Numbered from the stretch's first letter, positions 16,787 to 25,390 are shown. The stretch: 64,000 nt of DNA from Actinomycetota bacterium (GCA_026393475.1 JAPLAA010000101.1:1-64000); one strand, 5' to 3'. A program made the numbers and translations. The notes: generated by a model not told the origin, from the sequence alone.

Positions 16787-17958
16787 CCGCCCGCGGTGAA
16801 CTTCGACCAGGCGGCCTCGTACTGGGCGTCGCCCTCGGGGCCGAGCGCCTTGTACTTCAGGCCCTTGGCGATGTCGTCGTTGGTGGGCACGCAACTGCGC
16901 AGGTTCTCGGGCACGTACCCGGCACCGATCACGTAGTCGGCGTCGAGCTTGGTGAGGGCCGGCAGGTACCCGACCCAGCTGAAGTTCTTCTCGGCCACGG
17001 CGTTGTCGAGCAGGAAGTCGATGTAGAGGTGGGCGAGCACGGGGTTCTCGGCGTTGGCCAGTACGCCCATGGAGTCGTTGTTCACCACGTACTGCTCCGA
17101 CGGCGGGTGCCAGAAGCCGAGCACGTCGCTGGTGGTGCCTTCGGGCAGGTAGCTGGCCGCGCCGGCGATCAGATCGGCGCTCCAGGTGTGGGCGATCGTG
17201 GTGGTGCCCTCGGGGATGTCCTTGTAGCCCTCGATGTTCACCTTCACGTTGACGAGGTCGATGAGTTCGGTGACGTCGGCGAGGGCCTGGTCGATGATGG
17301 CCTGGTCGAGGGTGTTGATGTCGGTGATGCCCTTGCGCAGCATCGCCATGGTGAAGGCCTCGCGCTCGTCGTCGAGGATCGACACCTGGCCCTTGAACGC
17401 GGCGGCGTTCCACAGGGTGTCCCACCCCTGGGCCTCGACCTCGGCCGGGTCGATGCGGTCGGCGCGGTATCCGATACCGGTGCCGAAGAACGTGTACGGC
17501 ACCGAGTAGACGGCGCCCGGGTCGTACCAGGGGTCGTCGAACGCCTCGATGACGTTGCCGCGGTTGGTGAGGTAGCTGCGGTTGAGCGGCTGGATGAGCC
17601 CGCCCTTGATGAGGTTGCCGATGCTGGTGCTGGCCATCGAGTGGTGGACGTCGACCTTCAGCGCGCCCGACGCCAGCTTGGCGACCGCCTCGGTGTCGGT
17701 GTCGATCGTGGAGATCTCGACCTTCACGCCGTACTTCGCCTCGAAGTCGGCGATCACCTCGGGGTTCACGTAGTCGGCGTAGTTGACGATCCGCAGCGGA
17801 CCCTTCTCCGGCTGGAGCCCGTCGGCGATCGGTTCGGTCGACTGGTCGCCACTGCCGCCGCTGTCGCCGCCGCACGCGTTCAACAGGGGGATGCCGGCAC
17901 CGAGCAACACGCCGACCTGTGCCGTACGTGCGAGGAACTGACGTCGTGACGTTCTCAT
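16783..17958 (-). CDS. Polyamine-type extracellular solute-binding protein
   Basis: This 391-residue protein has a signal with a twin arginine (SRRQFLARTAQ) and a lipobox-like LLNACGG with Cys29, so it is probably a Tat-exported lipoprotein. The mature part has PotD-family features: LRIVNYADYVNPEVIADFEAKYG, then YGVKVEISTIDTD and TIAHTWSADLI. It captures the substrate for the two permeases encoded next. It is first in the operon; the gap to the divergent Rieske gene (about 137 bp) must hold both promoters. Confidence 0.93.
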   Translation of the reverse strand: MRTSRRQFLARTAQVGVLLGAGIPLLNACGGDSGGSGDQSTEPIADGLQPEKGPLRIVNYADYVNPEVIADFEAKYGVKVEISTIDTDTEAVAKLASGALKVDVHHSMASTSIGNLIKGGLIQPLNRSYLTNRGNVIEAFDDPWYDPGAVYSVPYTFFGTGIGYRADRIDPAEVEAQGWDTLWNAAAFKGQVSILDDEREAFTMAMLRKGITDINTLDQAIIDQALADVTELIDLVNVKVNIEGYKDIPEGTTTIAHTWSADLIAGAASYLPEGTTSDVLGFWHPPSEQYVVNNDSMGVLANAENPVLAHLYIDFLLDNAVAEKNFSWVGYLPALTKLDADYVIGAGYVPENLRSCVPTNDDIAKGLKYKALGPEGDAQYEAAWSKFTAGG

Positions 17959-18095
17959 GGATCCCCCCGAGAGATGTCGATCGACACTGGGTGTCGATCA
18001 CCGGCGAACACTGACTGCCGATTCAGACTAGTCACATTCCCTCCCGTCGTTGGACAGTTGCTCAGCAACGTTCGGAGGTGTGCCAGAATGTCTCG

Positions 18096-19211
18096 ATGGT
18101 CCGCGCCATCCCCGATCCCGAGGGCATCCGTACCGCTCGCACGCTGCCCGCAGCCTGGTATTCGGACCCGGCACACCATGCCGTCGAGCTCGATCGGGTG
18201 TTCCGTTCGGGGTGGGTGTGCGTGGGCGTGACCGAGGAGTTGCCGGCACCGGGTGCGTGGCGCGCGATCCGGGTGGGTGGCGTGCCGGTGCTGATCGTGC
18301 GCGATCGCGATGGTGACGTGCGGGCGTTCCTCAACGTGTGCCGTCACCGGGCAGCCCCGCTGTGCGACGACCTCGAGAGCGGCGACGGTCCGCTGATCCG
18401 CTGTCCGTACCACGCCTGGCTGTACCGCCTCGACGGCTCGCTGGCGCGGGCCTCGGGCGTGGGGGAGCCGGACGGGTTCGACCTCGCCGAGCACTCGCTC
18501 ACCCCGGTGGCGATCGCCACCTGGCGGCGGATGGTGTTCGTCGACGTGAGCGCGGGCGCAGGGGAGTTGACGTTGGGCCCGCTCGCCACGGCGATCGATG
18601 CCTTCCCGATCGAGGAGCTCGAACCCGCGGTCGTCGAGCGCCATGAGCGGCCCTTCAACTGGAAGGTGTTGCTCGAGAACTACTCGGAGAACTACCACAC
18701 CCCGTTCGTACACCCCGAGATCGACACGACCGCGACCGAGGACTACCCGATGGTGTCCGACGGGGCCGTGCTGTACGCGTGGGACCGTCCGCTGCGACCG
18801 GCCGACGAGGCCCAGCGGATCATGCACGACCTGTTGCCGGGCGAGCCCGGATGGGAGCGCCTCGCGGGCGCGGCGACGTCGCGGCCCTACGACGTCGGCA
18901 ACTACCTCACCGTGTGGCCGAACCTGATGATGAACGTCTTCCCCGATGCAGTGCTCGTCATGTGGATGGAGCCGGTGACGGCCAACGTCACCGTGGTGGA
19001 GCGGCGGCTGTACCTGCGGGCAGGCACGCCCGACGATGTCGCCAAGCGGATCGCCGACACCCATCGCCTGGTGCACCAACAGGACGTCGACATCTGCACG
19101 AGCGTGCAGCGCTCGCACGACGCCGGTCTCGACGCGAACGGTCGGCTCGCCACGTTCGAAGAGCGCGGCGTGTTCTTCGTGCACCAGCACGTGCGGACCG
19201 CGCTGGCCTGA
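18096..19211 (+). CDS. Rieske non-heme iron oxygenase alpha subunit (CntA/GbcA-like)
   Basis: This 371-residue oxygenase has a Rieske [2Fe-2S] site (CRHRAAPLCDD and CPYHAW, residues about 80-110) and a mononuclear iron site ENYSENYHTPFVH near residue 205. The bridging residue before the first His is Glu (ExxHxxxxH) instead of the usual Asp. This is also seen in carnitine and glycine-betaine monooxygenases. It is divergent from the amine importer and near the carnitine genes, so a quaternary amine is a reasonable substrate guess. No reductase gene is adjacent. An upstream GTG at 18078 is possible but sits on the Shine-Dalgarno-like GGAGG. Confidence 0.86.
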   Translation: MVRAIPDPEGIRTARTLPAAWYSDPAHHAVELDRVFRSGWVCVGVTEELPAPGAWRAIRVGGVPVLIVRDRDGDVRAFLNVCRHRAAPLCDDLESGDGPLIRCPYHAWLYRLDGSLARASGVGEPDGFDLAEHSLTPVAIATWRRMVFVDVSAGAGELTLGPLATAIDAFPIEELEPAVVERHERPFNWKVLLENYSENYHTPFVHPEIDTTATEDYPMVSDGAVLYAWDRPLRPADEAQRIMHDLLPGEPGWERLAGAATSRPYDVGNYLTVWPNLMMNVFPDAVLVMWMEPVTANVTVVERRLYLRAGTPDDVAKRIADTHRLVHQQDVDICTSVQRSHDAGLDANGRLATFEERGVFFVHQHVRTALA

Positions 19212-19246
19212 GGTGACCGGGGTCGACCCGGGCCTCGGTCGCTAGC

Positions 19247-20107
19247 GTGCTGCGCGTGATCGGAACGCTCGGCGACCTGGTGGAGGACATCGCGGTCAGG
19301 GTCGGCTCGGCGGTGAACGTCGCGTCCGACACCGAGGCGCACATCCGTCGTCGCCGCGGTGGCAGCGCGGCCAACACCGCGGTTGCGGTGGCCAGGGCCG
19401 GTGGTCGCGCCCGGTTCATCGGCCAGGTGGGCGCCGACGCGATCGGCGCAGCACTCGTCGCCGAGACCGAGGCGGCCGGCGTCGAGGTGATGGCCCGGCG
19501 GGCCGGGCGGACGGGCACGATCGTGGTGCTCGTCGATCACCTGGGTGAGCGCTCGATGCTGACCGATCGGGGAGCGTGTGCCGATCTCGACGATCCCGAC
19601 CCGGCGTGGCTCGACGAACTGCAGGTGCTGCACGTGCCCGCGTACTCGCTCGCCGGAGGGCGGCTGGCCGAGACCGCGGTGACGCTGGTGAACTGGGCGC
19701 ACGAGCGCGGGATCATCGTGTCGATCGATGCGTCGTCGGCGGCCGTGATCGAGTCGTACGGCGCGGGGCGGATGCGCAACCTGTTGTGGTCGCTGCAGCC
19801 GCACGTGCTGCTGTGCAACGAGCTCGAGGCGCAGGTGCTGTCGGCCGCCGGTGGGGTCGACGGCATCGCAACCGCGGCGACCGTGGTGAAGCAAGGGCCC
19901 GATCCGGCGCTGGTGTCGGTGCCCGGCGAGGGCGTCGTGGAGGTGCCGGTGCCCGCCCTGAACGGCGTCACCGACACCACGGGTGCTGGCGATGCGTTCG
20001 CGGCGGGATTCTTGTTGGCCGTTGCCAGCGGTGCGCTGGCGGCCGAGGCCGCGGCGGCGGGCCACCGCACCGCCCGAGCGGCGATCACGGCGGTCTCGTC
20101 CGACTGA
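19247..20107 (+). CDS. PfkB-family carbohydrate/nucleoside kinase
   Basis: This 286-residue kinase has the two family signatures: GGSAANTAVAVARAGGRARF near residue 38 and the ATP/catalytic site DTTGAGDAFAAGFL near residue 240, with catalytic Asp in TGAGD. It phosphorylates a sugar, nucleoside or related compound; the substrate cannot be read from the sequence. A GTG start at 19247 is used; a second GTG is nine bases later. Only 35 bp separate it from the Rieske gene, so the two may be co-transcribed. Confidence 0.88.
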   Translation: MLRVIGTLGDLVEDIAVRVGSAVNVASDTEAHIRRRRGGSAANTAVAVARAGGRARFIGQVGADAIGAALVAETEAAGVEVMARRAGRTGTIVVLVDHLGERSMLTDRGACADLDDPDPAWLDELQVLHVPAYSLAGGRLAETAVTLVNWAHERGIIVSIDASSAAVIESYGAGRMRNLLWSLQPHVLLCNELEAQVLSAAGGVDGIATAATVVKQGPDPALVSVPGEGVVEVPVPALNGVTDTTGAGDAFAAGFLLAVASGALAAEAAAAGHRTARAAITAVSSD

Positions 20108-20174
20108 TCGGTGCAACCGGGTTCGCTGGCCGGGTGAGGGCGGCTCGCTCCCGACGCGACCTATCGTGCCGACC

Positions 20175-22058
20175 GTGAGGTTGACGCGACGCTGGCACGG
20201 GATGGCTGCCGTTGCGGTCGCAGCGCTCGGGGTCGGCGTCGGTGCTACCCCGGGTGCACCGATACAGGTTGCGACGGCGGCGACGCGATACCTCGATCCG
20301 ATCTTCCTGCCCGACGTGCAGCGCGACGTCGTCTACGGCACGGCGACGGCAGCCGACGGTTCGGTGGTGCAGCTGCGGCTCGACCTGTACACACCGCGGG
20401 GCGACACGGCGACCGATCGGCCCGTGTTCGTGTTCGCCCATGGCGGCTTCTTCTTCACCGGCGACAAGAGCACGACGGTCGTGTGGGCGCAGCGGATGGC
20501 CCAGCGCGGGTACGTCGCGGCGTCGATCAACTATCGGCTCGGCTCGTCGCCCGTGCTGTACCCGGTGGACACGCCGACCGAGTTCCAAGTGGTGAACGAC
20601 GCCCGCGCCGACATGCAGACCGCGGTGCGCTGGTTCCGTGCCAACGCTGCGTCGCTGCGCATCGACCCCGATCGGATCGCGGTCGGCGGGACGAGCGCGG
20701 GAGCGGTGACGGCCCTCGGCGTGGCGGCCAACGCCGATGCGCCTCTGCCCGGCGACCACGAGGAGTTCTCCTCCGCGGTGTGCACCGCTGTGTCGTTCTC
20801 GGGCGCCAACGATCCGGCCGCGTTCGGCCCGCTCGATGCGGGTGCGATCTTCCACCACGGCGAGCTCGACACCATCGTGCCGACGGCGCAGGCGATCGCG
20901 ACCCGCGACGCGATGACGGCCGCAGGTCTGCCGGTCGCCTGGTACGAGTACCCGGGGGAGGGGCACGAGCTCAGCGACGCCTCGATCAACGCGCGGGTGC
21001 AGCCCACCATCCAGTGGCTGTACGACCGGGTGGCGACGGCTGCGTATCCGTGTTCGCCCGCAGTGGGTCAGCTCGCCCGGGTGCCCGCGGGTCGCCAGAC
21101 CGAGATGGTGGGTGAGGCCGACCGGTCGGCCGTGGTGTCGCTGGTGTCGGTCGACAACGTCGCGCCCGGGTTCGTGCAGGTGCTGCCGTGCGGTGCGGTG
21201 GCGGGTGGGTCGTCGAACCTCAACGCCGACGCGGCCGGGCAGATCCGATCGGGGCTGGCAGTGGTGCGCTTCGACGGCTCGGGCAAGGCCTGCCTGTTCA
21301 ACCAGCGGGCCACGCACCTCGTCGCCGATCTGCAGGGGTGGTTCGCTCCGGGTGCGTTCGACGACGTGGCCGACCTGCGCCTGCTCGACACACGGTCGGG
21401 GCCGAGGCCCGCACCGGGCACGCAGACCCAGATCTCCGGTCGCCCGAACGCCACCGGCGTGGTGTCGATCGTGATGACCGAGACCGATGCGGCCGGCTAT
21501 GTGCAGGTGCTGCCGTGCGGGGCGGCAGCCGGTGGCTCGTCGAACCTCAACGCCGATGCGGCACGCCAGACCAGGTCGGGCCTCGCGTTCGTGCGCTTCG
21601 ATGCCGCAGGCCGTGCGTGTCTCTTCAACCAGCGCGGCGCGCATCTCGTGGCCGACCTGCAGGGCTACATGGTCGACGGGTCGTTCGACGACGTGACCGA
21701 CGATCGGGTGCTCGACACGCGAGAGGGCGCGAGGCCAGGCGGCGGGAGCGTGACCGAGATCAGTGGCCGGGCGGGTACCACCGCGGTCGTGTCGATCGTC
21801 GCGACCGACACGAGCGCCGCGGGCTACGTGCAGGTGCTGCCGTGCGGTACCGCGCCGGGCGGATCGTCGAACCTCAACGTCGATGCATCGGGCCAGACGA
21901 TCGCCGGTCTGGCGTTCGTGCGCTTCGGCGACGACGGCCGCGTGTGCGTGTTCACCCAACGCTCGACCCACCTCGTGGTCGACGTACAGGGCTACCTGGC
22001 CGGCGGTGCCTTCGTCGACGTGCCCGACGATCGTCTGCTCGACACCCGCACCCGGTGA
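20175..22058 (+). CDS. Secreted alpha/beta-hydrolase (esterase-like) with three C-terminal repeats
   Basis: This 627-residue exported protein starts with a signal peptide (MRLTRRWHGMAAVAVAALGV). Residues about 55-300 form an alpha/beta-hydrolase of the carboxylesterase/BD-FAE type: oxyanion HGGFFFTGDK, nucleophile elbow GGTSAGA, and late acid/His in IVPTAQ and GEGHELSD. Residues about 305-627 are three tandem 109-residue repeats, each with VQVLPCG, GGSSNLN, C(L/V)F(N/T)QR, HLV(A/V)D(L/V)QG and (L/V)LDTR. These are surface modules common in actinobacterial exported enzymes, and each has one Cys pair. The start is a GTG; an ATG lies ten codons in. Confidence 0.88.
   Translation: MRLTRRWHGMAAVAVAALGVGVGATPGAPIQVATAATRYLDPIFLPDVQRDVVYGTATAADGSVVQLRLDLYTPRGDTATDRPVFVFAHGGFFFTGDKSTTVVWAQRMAQRGYVAASINYRLGSSPVLYPVDTPTEFQVVNDARADMQTAVRWFRANAASLRIDPDRIAVGGTSAGAVTALGVAANADAPLPGDHEEFSSAVCTAVSFSGANDPAAFGPLDAGAIFHHGELDTIVPTAQAIATRDAMTAAGLPVAWYEYPGEGHELSDASINARVQPTIQWLYDRVATAAYPCSPAVGQLARVPAGRQTEMVGEADRSAVVSLVSVDNVAPGFVQVLPCGAVAGGSSNLNADAAGQIRSGLAVVRFDGSGKACLFNQRATHLVADLQGWFAPGAFDDVADLRLLDTRSGPRPAPGTQTQISGRPNATGVVSIVMTETDAAGYVQVLPCGAAAGGSSNLNADAARQTRSGLAFVRFDAAGRACLFNQRGAHLVADLQGYMVDGSFDDVTDDRVLDTREGARPGGGSVTEISGRAGTTAVVSIVATDTSAAGYVQVLPCGTAPGGSSNLNVDASGQTIAGLAFVRFGDDGRVCVFTQRSTHLVVDVQGYLAGGAFVDVPDDRLLDTRTR
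21084..22055 (+). repeat. Three tandem 327-bp in-frame repeats
   Basis: Three head-to-tail units spaced exactly 327 bp (109 codons), judged from the repeated VQVLPCG codons at 21174, 21501 and 21828, make up the C-terminal third of the secreted hydrolase. They are divergent in sequence but keep the same length with no gaps between units. Confidence 0.85.
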
Positions 22059-22087
22059 CCGGCGGTCGCCGAGAACAGGCCGGTCAC
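22055..22087. terminator. Bidirectional terminator hairpin
   Basis: A perfect nine-base stem GTGACCGGC/GCCGGTCAC with a 15-base loop lies between two convergent genes. Each arm contains the stop codon of one gene. There is no T-run on either side, as is common in GC-rich actinobacteria. Confidence 0.6.
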
Positions 22088-22710
22088 AGGATGACGATCG
22101 AGAAGAGCTTGCTGACCGACGTGCGCTGGGCGTCGGTGAGGACCAGCGTGAAGGTCCAGGTGCCGCGCACGTCGGGCTTGCCGACGATCTGGTTGCCGGC
22201 CAACGTCAGCCCGGTCGGCAGCGTGCCCGAGATCGACCAGGTGTACGGCGCGACACCGCCTGCAGCGAACAGGTTCGCGGTGTACGACTGGCCGAGGCGG
22301 CCACCGACCAGGAGCGAGCCGGCGTTCGCGATGCTGAGCGCACCAGCGCCGCTGCCCACCTGGATCGAGAAGCTGCCGGTGGTGCTGTTGCCGTCCTTGT
22401 CGCGAGCTCGCAGTGTGAACGAGTACGCCCCGCCTCGGGTGGGCGTGCCGTTGATCATGGTCGAGGAGTTGCCCCAGTTCTTGATCACCGACAGGCCCGG
22501 AGGAAGTGATCCCGAGACCACGCTCCAGGTGACGGGTCGGGTGCCACCGCCGATGGCGGTGATGCCGAGGCCGTACTGCGTGCCGAGCGTGGCGGCAGGC
22601 AGCGGGCCGTTGGCGACGGTGAGCGTCAGCGGCTCGGCCGCCGTCGCGGTGGTGGGGGCAGCGAGCAGCAGCGTGGCGGCTGCGGCGAGCAGGCCGAGGA
22701 ACTTGCGCAT
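22084..22710 (-). CDS. Secreted protein with two Ig-like (He_PIG-type) domains
   Basis: This 208-residue protein has a signal peptide (MRKFLGLLAAAATLLLAAP) and two tandem Ig-like repeats of the putative-Ig type. Each carries a PLPAATLGTQY or LLVGGRLGQSY start, a (P)V/YTWS(V/I)SG core, LP(P/T)GL, and an ending like G(A/T)(Y/W)(S/T)FTL. Such modules are usually cell-surface adhesion or spacer domains. The ATG at 22710 is chosen because a GAGGTG lies eight bases upstream; two in-frame Mets further 5' would disrupt the signal peptide. Convergent with the secreted hydrolase. Confidence 0.82.
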   Translation of the reverse strand: MRKFLGLLAAAATLLLAAPTTATAAEPLTLTVANGPLPAATLGTQYGLGITAIGGGTRPVTWSVVSGSLPPGLSVIKNWGNSSTMINGTPTRGGAYSFTLRARDKDGNSTTGSFSIQVGSGAGALSIANAGSLLVGGRLGQSYTANLFAAGGVAPYTWSISGTLPTGLTLAGNQIVGKPDVRGTWTFTLVLTDAQRTSVSKLFSIVIL

Positions 22711-22815
22711 GATGGGGCACCTCATGTGTCGGCGGACAACCGAACCATCGACGAACACGAGGTGGCACCGCCACCGGACATTGGTGCTAGCACCCCGTCA
22801 TGAGGGGCTTCGAGA

Positions 22816-24096
22816 TCAGGGGCGTTCGGCGATCTCGACCGGCCGGGCGAACGCGTCGGCGAAGTCGGGACCGATCCCGATCGGCTCGGCGTCGACGCCC
22901 ACGAGGTGGCGGATCCAGGCCGTCACGCCGTGACGGATCATCGGGAACGTGTCGACCACCGGCACCGCGGGCGGCACGCACCCGTCCTCGCCGAGCGCAC
23001 GCAGCTGCGGCTGTGCGTCGAGCAGACCGCCGAGACCCGAGGCCTCGGCGACCCCGATGATGCCGGTGCCGCCACCGAAGGTGCAGAAGTCGTCGAAGCC
23101 GTTGTGGCCGACGCCGTCGATGATCCAGAGCAGGCTCGGCTCGGGCACGGCCTCGAACGAGGGACGGGTGCGATCTTCAGCCGGGACCACGGCATCGACG
23201 CTGCCGGCCATGAAGAACGACGGCTTGTCGGGGAGGCCGGCGTCGCCGCCTTCGGCCGTGGTGGTCGTGGTGGTCGTGGCGGACGGATCGCCGATGAGGA
23301 CACCCGACGCCAGGCTCACGTAGCCGTCGACGCGCTCGTCGAGCGCAGCGCCGAGCACCGTGCCGCCACCGGCGGAGTGGCCGACCGCGACGACCATCGA
23401 GTCGTCGACGTGACCGGACAGGAGGCTGTCGGCCGAGGCGCTCTCGGCGACGACGAGGTCGAGCGACTGGAGCAGGTCGTCCACCGAATCGTTGCGGTCG
23501 CCGGACGCCGAGCCGCTCAGCACGTTGGGGAGATCGCGGGACGGATGGTCGGGCGCGGCCACGACGAAGCCCCACGAGGCGAGGTGAGCGGTGAGGAACG
23601 AGCTCTGCAGGCGGATGCCCGTGAAGCCGTGGCTGAACAGCACGACCGGGAAGGTGCCGTCGGCCGCTTCGGCGTCGCGTGCACCCTCGAAGGTGAACGA
23701 GGCGGGGATGTCGGCGGTGAGGATCTCGCGGATCGCCGGCGGCGTGAAGTCGCGCACGTCGTAGCTGACCTCGCCGGTCGTGCCCTCGACCGCCGGGTAC
23801 CAGACCTCGACCGAGGGGCCCTTGGCGAGGGTGTAGGTGGTGACGCCCACCGGGTACGGGCCGGGCTCGGCGTACGTGGCCGCGATGGTCGCCAGGTCGA
23901 GCGTCGTGGGCGGCGCCGCTTCGGTCGTCGTGGGCTCCGCTTCGGTGGTCGCGGGCGCGGCGTCGGTGGTGGGGGCTGCGGCCTCGGTGGTCGCAGGTGC
24001 AGCGGTGGTGGGGGCCGAGCTGTCGTCGTCGCTGCTGCACGCGGCGAGGCCGAGCAGTGCGACGGAGAGGGAGGCGAGCACACGACGAGAGGTCAT
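22816..24096 (-). CDS. Alpha/beta-hydrolase lipoprotein (PAF acetylhydrolase-like)
   Basis: This 426-residue lipoprotein has a lipobox LLGLAACSS (Cys20) and a Thr/Ala/Pro-rich linker (to about residue 65). An alpha/beta-hydrolase of the PAF-acetylhydrolase/dienelactone-hydrolase group follows. It shows EVWYPA, the oxyanion region VVLFSHGFTGIR, the nucleophile elbow GHSAGGG, and a C-terminal His in DGVGHNGFDDFC. The likely role is ester hydrolysis at the outer face of the membrane. A low-complexity TTTTTTTA segment interrupts the domain near residue 282. Confidence 0.85.
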   Translation of the reverse strand: MTSRRVLASLSVALLGLAACSSDDDSSAPTTAAPATTEAAAPTTDAAPATTEAEPTTTEAAPPTTLDLATIAATYAEPGPYPVGVTTYTLAKGPSVEVWYPAVEGTTGEVSYDVRDFTPPAIREILTADIPASFTFEGARDAEAADGTFPVVLFSHGFTGIRLQSSFLTAHLASWGFVVAAPDHPSRDLPNVLSGSASGDRNDSVDDLLQSLDLVVAESASADSLLSGHVDDSMVVAVGHSAGGGTVLGAALDERVDGYVSLASGVLIGDPSATTTTTTTAEGGDAGLPDKPSFFMAGSVDAVVPAEDRTRPSFEAVPEPSLLWIIDGVGHNGFDDFCTFGGGTGIIGVAEASGLGGLLDAQPQLRALGEDGCVPPAVPVVDTFPMIRHGVTAWIRHLVGVDAEPIGIGPDFADAFARPVEIAERP

Positions 24097-24201
24097 GGTT
24101 TCAGGTTGGCATGGGCGGGCGACGGCTGTCAGATCGAGAACTCGGATGACCGGAGAGGTGGTGCCGGACCAGACTCCGACCATGGCAGAGGAGCAGCAGC
24201 G

Positions 24202-24573
24202 ATGATCCGCTTGGGCACGGTCGTGGTCGGTGCCGACGACGTGGGGCGGGCCGTGGCGTTCTGGTCGGATGCGCTCGGCTTCCGGCCTGTCGCCTTCGAC
24301 GACGCCGACGACGACTTCACGATCCTCGTGCCACCGTCGGGGGAGGGCACACGGGTGGGGATCCACCGGAGTGCGGCACCGGTGCAGGAGCACCCTCGTG
24401 TGCACCTCGACCTCATCGTCGACAGTGCCGCTGAACAGGCCCTCGAGGTGGAACGCCTCGTCGGCCTCGGCGCGACGAGGGTGGCGTGGGAGTACCCCGA
24501 CGACCCGGATTTCGTGGTGCTCGCCGACACCGAGGGCAACCGCTTCTGCGTAGTCGACACGAGCCACGGCTGA
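24202..24573 (+). CDS. VOC (glyoxalase/bleomycin-resistance) family protein
   Basis: This 123-residue single VOC module has paired beta-alpha-beta units: GTVVVGADDVGRAVAFWSDALGF and, in the second half, HLDLIVDS. It ends in LADTEGNRFCVV, with Glu/His positions of the usual metal site. A GAGGAG lies upstream of the ATG. Substrate unknown. It is the last gene before the tRNA-Cys. Confidence 0.85.
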   Translation: MIRLGTVVVGADDVGRAVAFWSDALGFRPVAFDDADDDFTILVPPSGEGTRVGIHRSAAPVQEHPRVHLDLIVDSAAEQALEVERLVGLGATRVAWEYPDDPDFVVLADTEGNRFCVVDTSHG

Positions 24574-24678
24574 CCGCCCGCTGTCGGTCGGGCGGAGGTC
24601 GGCTCGCAATCGTTGGGTCGAATCGGCGCCGACCAGGTAGGGTTTCCGCCTGCTGCACGGGCCCGCCCGTGACGCGAT

Positions 24679-24753
24679 GGCGACGTGGCCGAGTGGTTCA
24701 GGCAAGGGCCTGCAAAGCCCTGTACATGGGTTCGATTCCCATCGTCGCCTCCA
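24679..24753 (+). tRNA. tRNA-Cys (anticodon GCA)
   Basis: A complete cloverleaf: acceptor GGCGACG/CGTCGCC, D-arm GCCGAGTGGTTCAGGC, anticodon stem AGGGC/GCCCT with loop CTGCAAA (anticodon GCA), T-arm ATGGG-TTCGATT-CCCAT, discriminator T and an encoded CCA end. Its 3' half, from the anticodon loop onward, is the start of the 58-bp repeat that also occurs at 26373, so it served as an integration site. Confidence 0.96.
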
Positions 24754-24767
24754 GCCCCTGACCTGGT
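24710..24767 (+). repeat. attL: 58-bp direct repeat copy 1 (tRNA-Cys 3' half)
   Basis: A 58-bp stretch identical to 26373-26430. It covers the anticodon loop through CCA end of tRNA-Cys plus the first arm of the downstream terminator. The integrase remnant begins 124 bp inside it. This is the arrangement expected for an element inserted at a tRNA 3' end. Confidence 0.9.
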
Positions 24768-24797
24768 AAAGTACCAGCTCAGGGGCTCTTTTCGTTT
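24753..24797 (+). terminator. Rho-independent terminator after tRNA-Cys
   Basis: AGCCCCTG/CAGGGGCT outer stem with an inner CTGGTA-aag-TACCAG stem, followed by CTTTTCGTTTT. The copy at 26416 differs in the inner stem by a compensated pair change (GGTG/CACC), which supports function as RNA structure. Confidence 0.88.
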
Positions 24798-24890
24798 TCC
24801 CACTATCGTCCGCCACTGCCCCCTGGTGACCACCAGAAACCACCGTTTTGTTCCCATCGTGTGCACAAGACGTTCCCACGGGGAGGGCCG

Positions 24891-25202
24891 ATGGCATCGA
24901 TCCTGAAGCGCAGTGGCGGATACCAAGTCCGCTACCGCGATCCAGTCGGGCAGCAACGAGCACGACAGTTCAAGCGCAAGGTCGATGCCGAGCGCTTCGC
25001 CAGGGAGGTCGAGGTCGACAAGGACCGAAGCGCCTGGATCGATCCGAAGGGTGCCGACGTGCCCCTCGCCGTGTGGGTCGAGACGTTCATGGCGATGTCG
25101 GTGTCGCTCTCGCCGACGACGATCGAGACCTACCGCCGCGATCTCGACAAGTACGTGCTGCCCGCGTTCGGTGCTCGCCGCCTCGGTCAGTTGCGCGCCG
25201 AG
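24891..25202 (+). pseudogene. Tyrosine recombinase (integrase), N-terminal stub
   Basis: About 104 residues match the N-terminus of actinophage-type tyrosine integrases: an arm-binding domain (SILKRSGGYQVRYRDPVG, RQFKRKVDAERFAREVE) and the start of the SAM-like core-binding domain (ETFMAMSVSLSPTTIETYRRDLDKYVLPAFG). The catalytic domain with the RHRY residues is absent. At about 25203 the homology stops, although the frame continues to 25478 with Arg-rich nonsense. It lies just inside attL in the orientation expected for the element's own integrase. It cannot recombine DNA. Confidence 0.85.
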
Positions 25203-25390
25203 TGTCGAACGCTCGTTGGGTTGAGCGGTGGCGTCGTGCGGTCGAGGAGGGGCCGGACGCGGTCTCGCGCGTGCCGTTGCGATCAGGCGAGGACGGCGAC
25301 GACCTCCGTCAGGTCGCGCCGTTCGCCGGGCTCTTGTCCGACGACGAGCGTCGCCTCGTGCTCGCTGCCGCCGCAGCGATCGGGTCGTGA
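25203..25390 (+). pseudogene. C-terminal fragment of an unidentified protein
   Basis: Immediately after the integrase stub, a different frame reads a protein-like tail (NARWVERWRRAVEEGPDA, then LRQVAPFAGLLSDDERRLVL) to a stop at 25390. It has no start of its own. The abrupt switch suggests a deletion joined an integrase front to another gene's back end. I do not recognise the parent gene with certainty. Confidence 0.5.
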
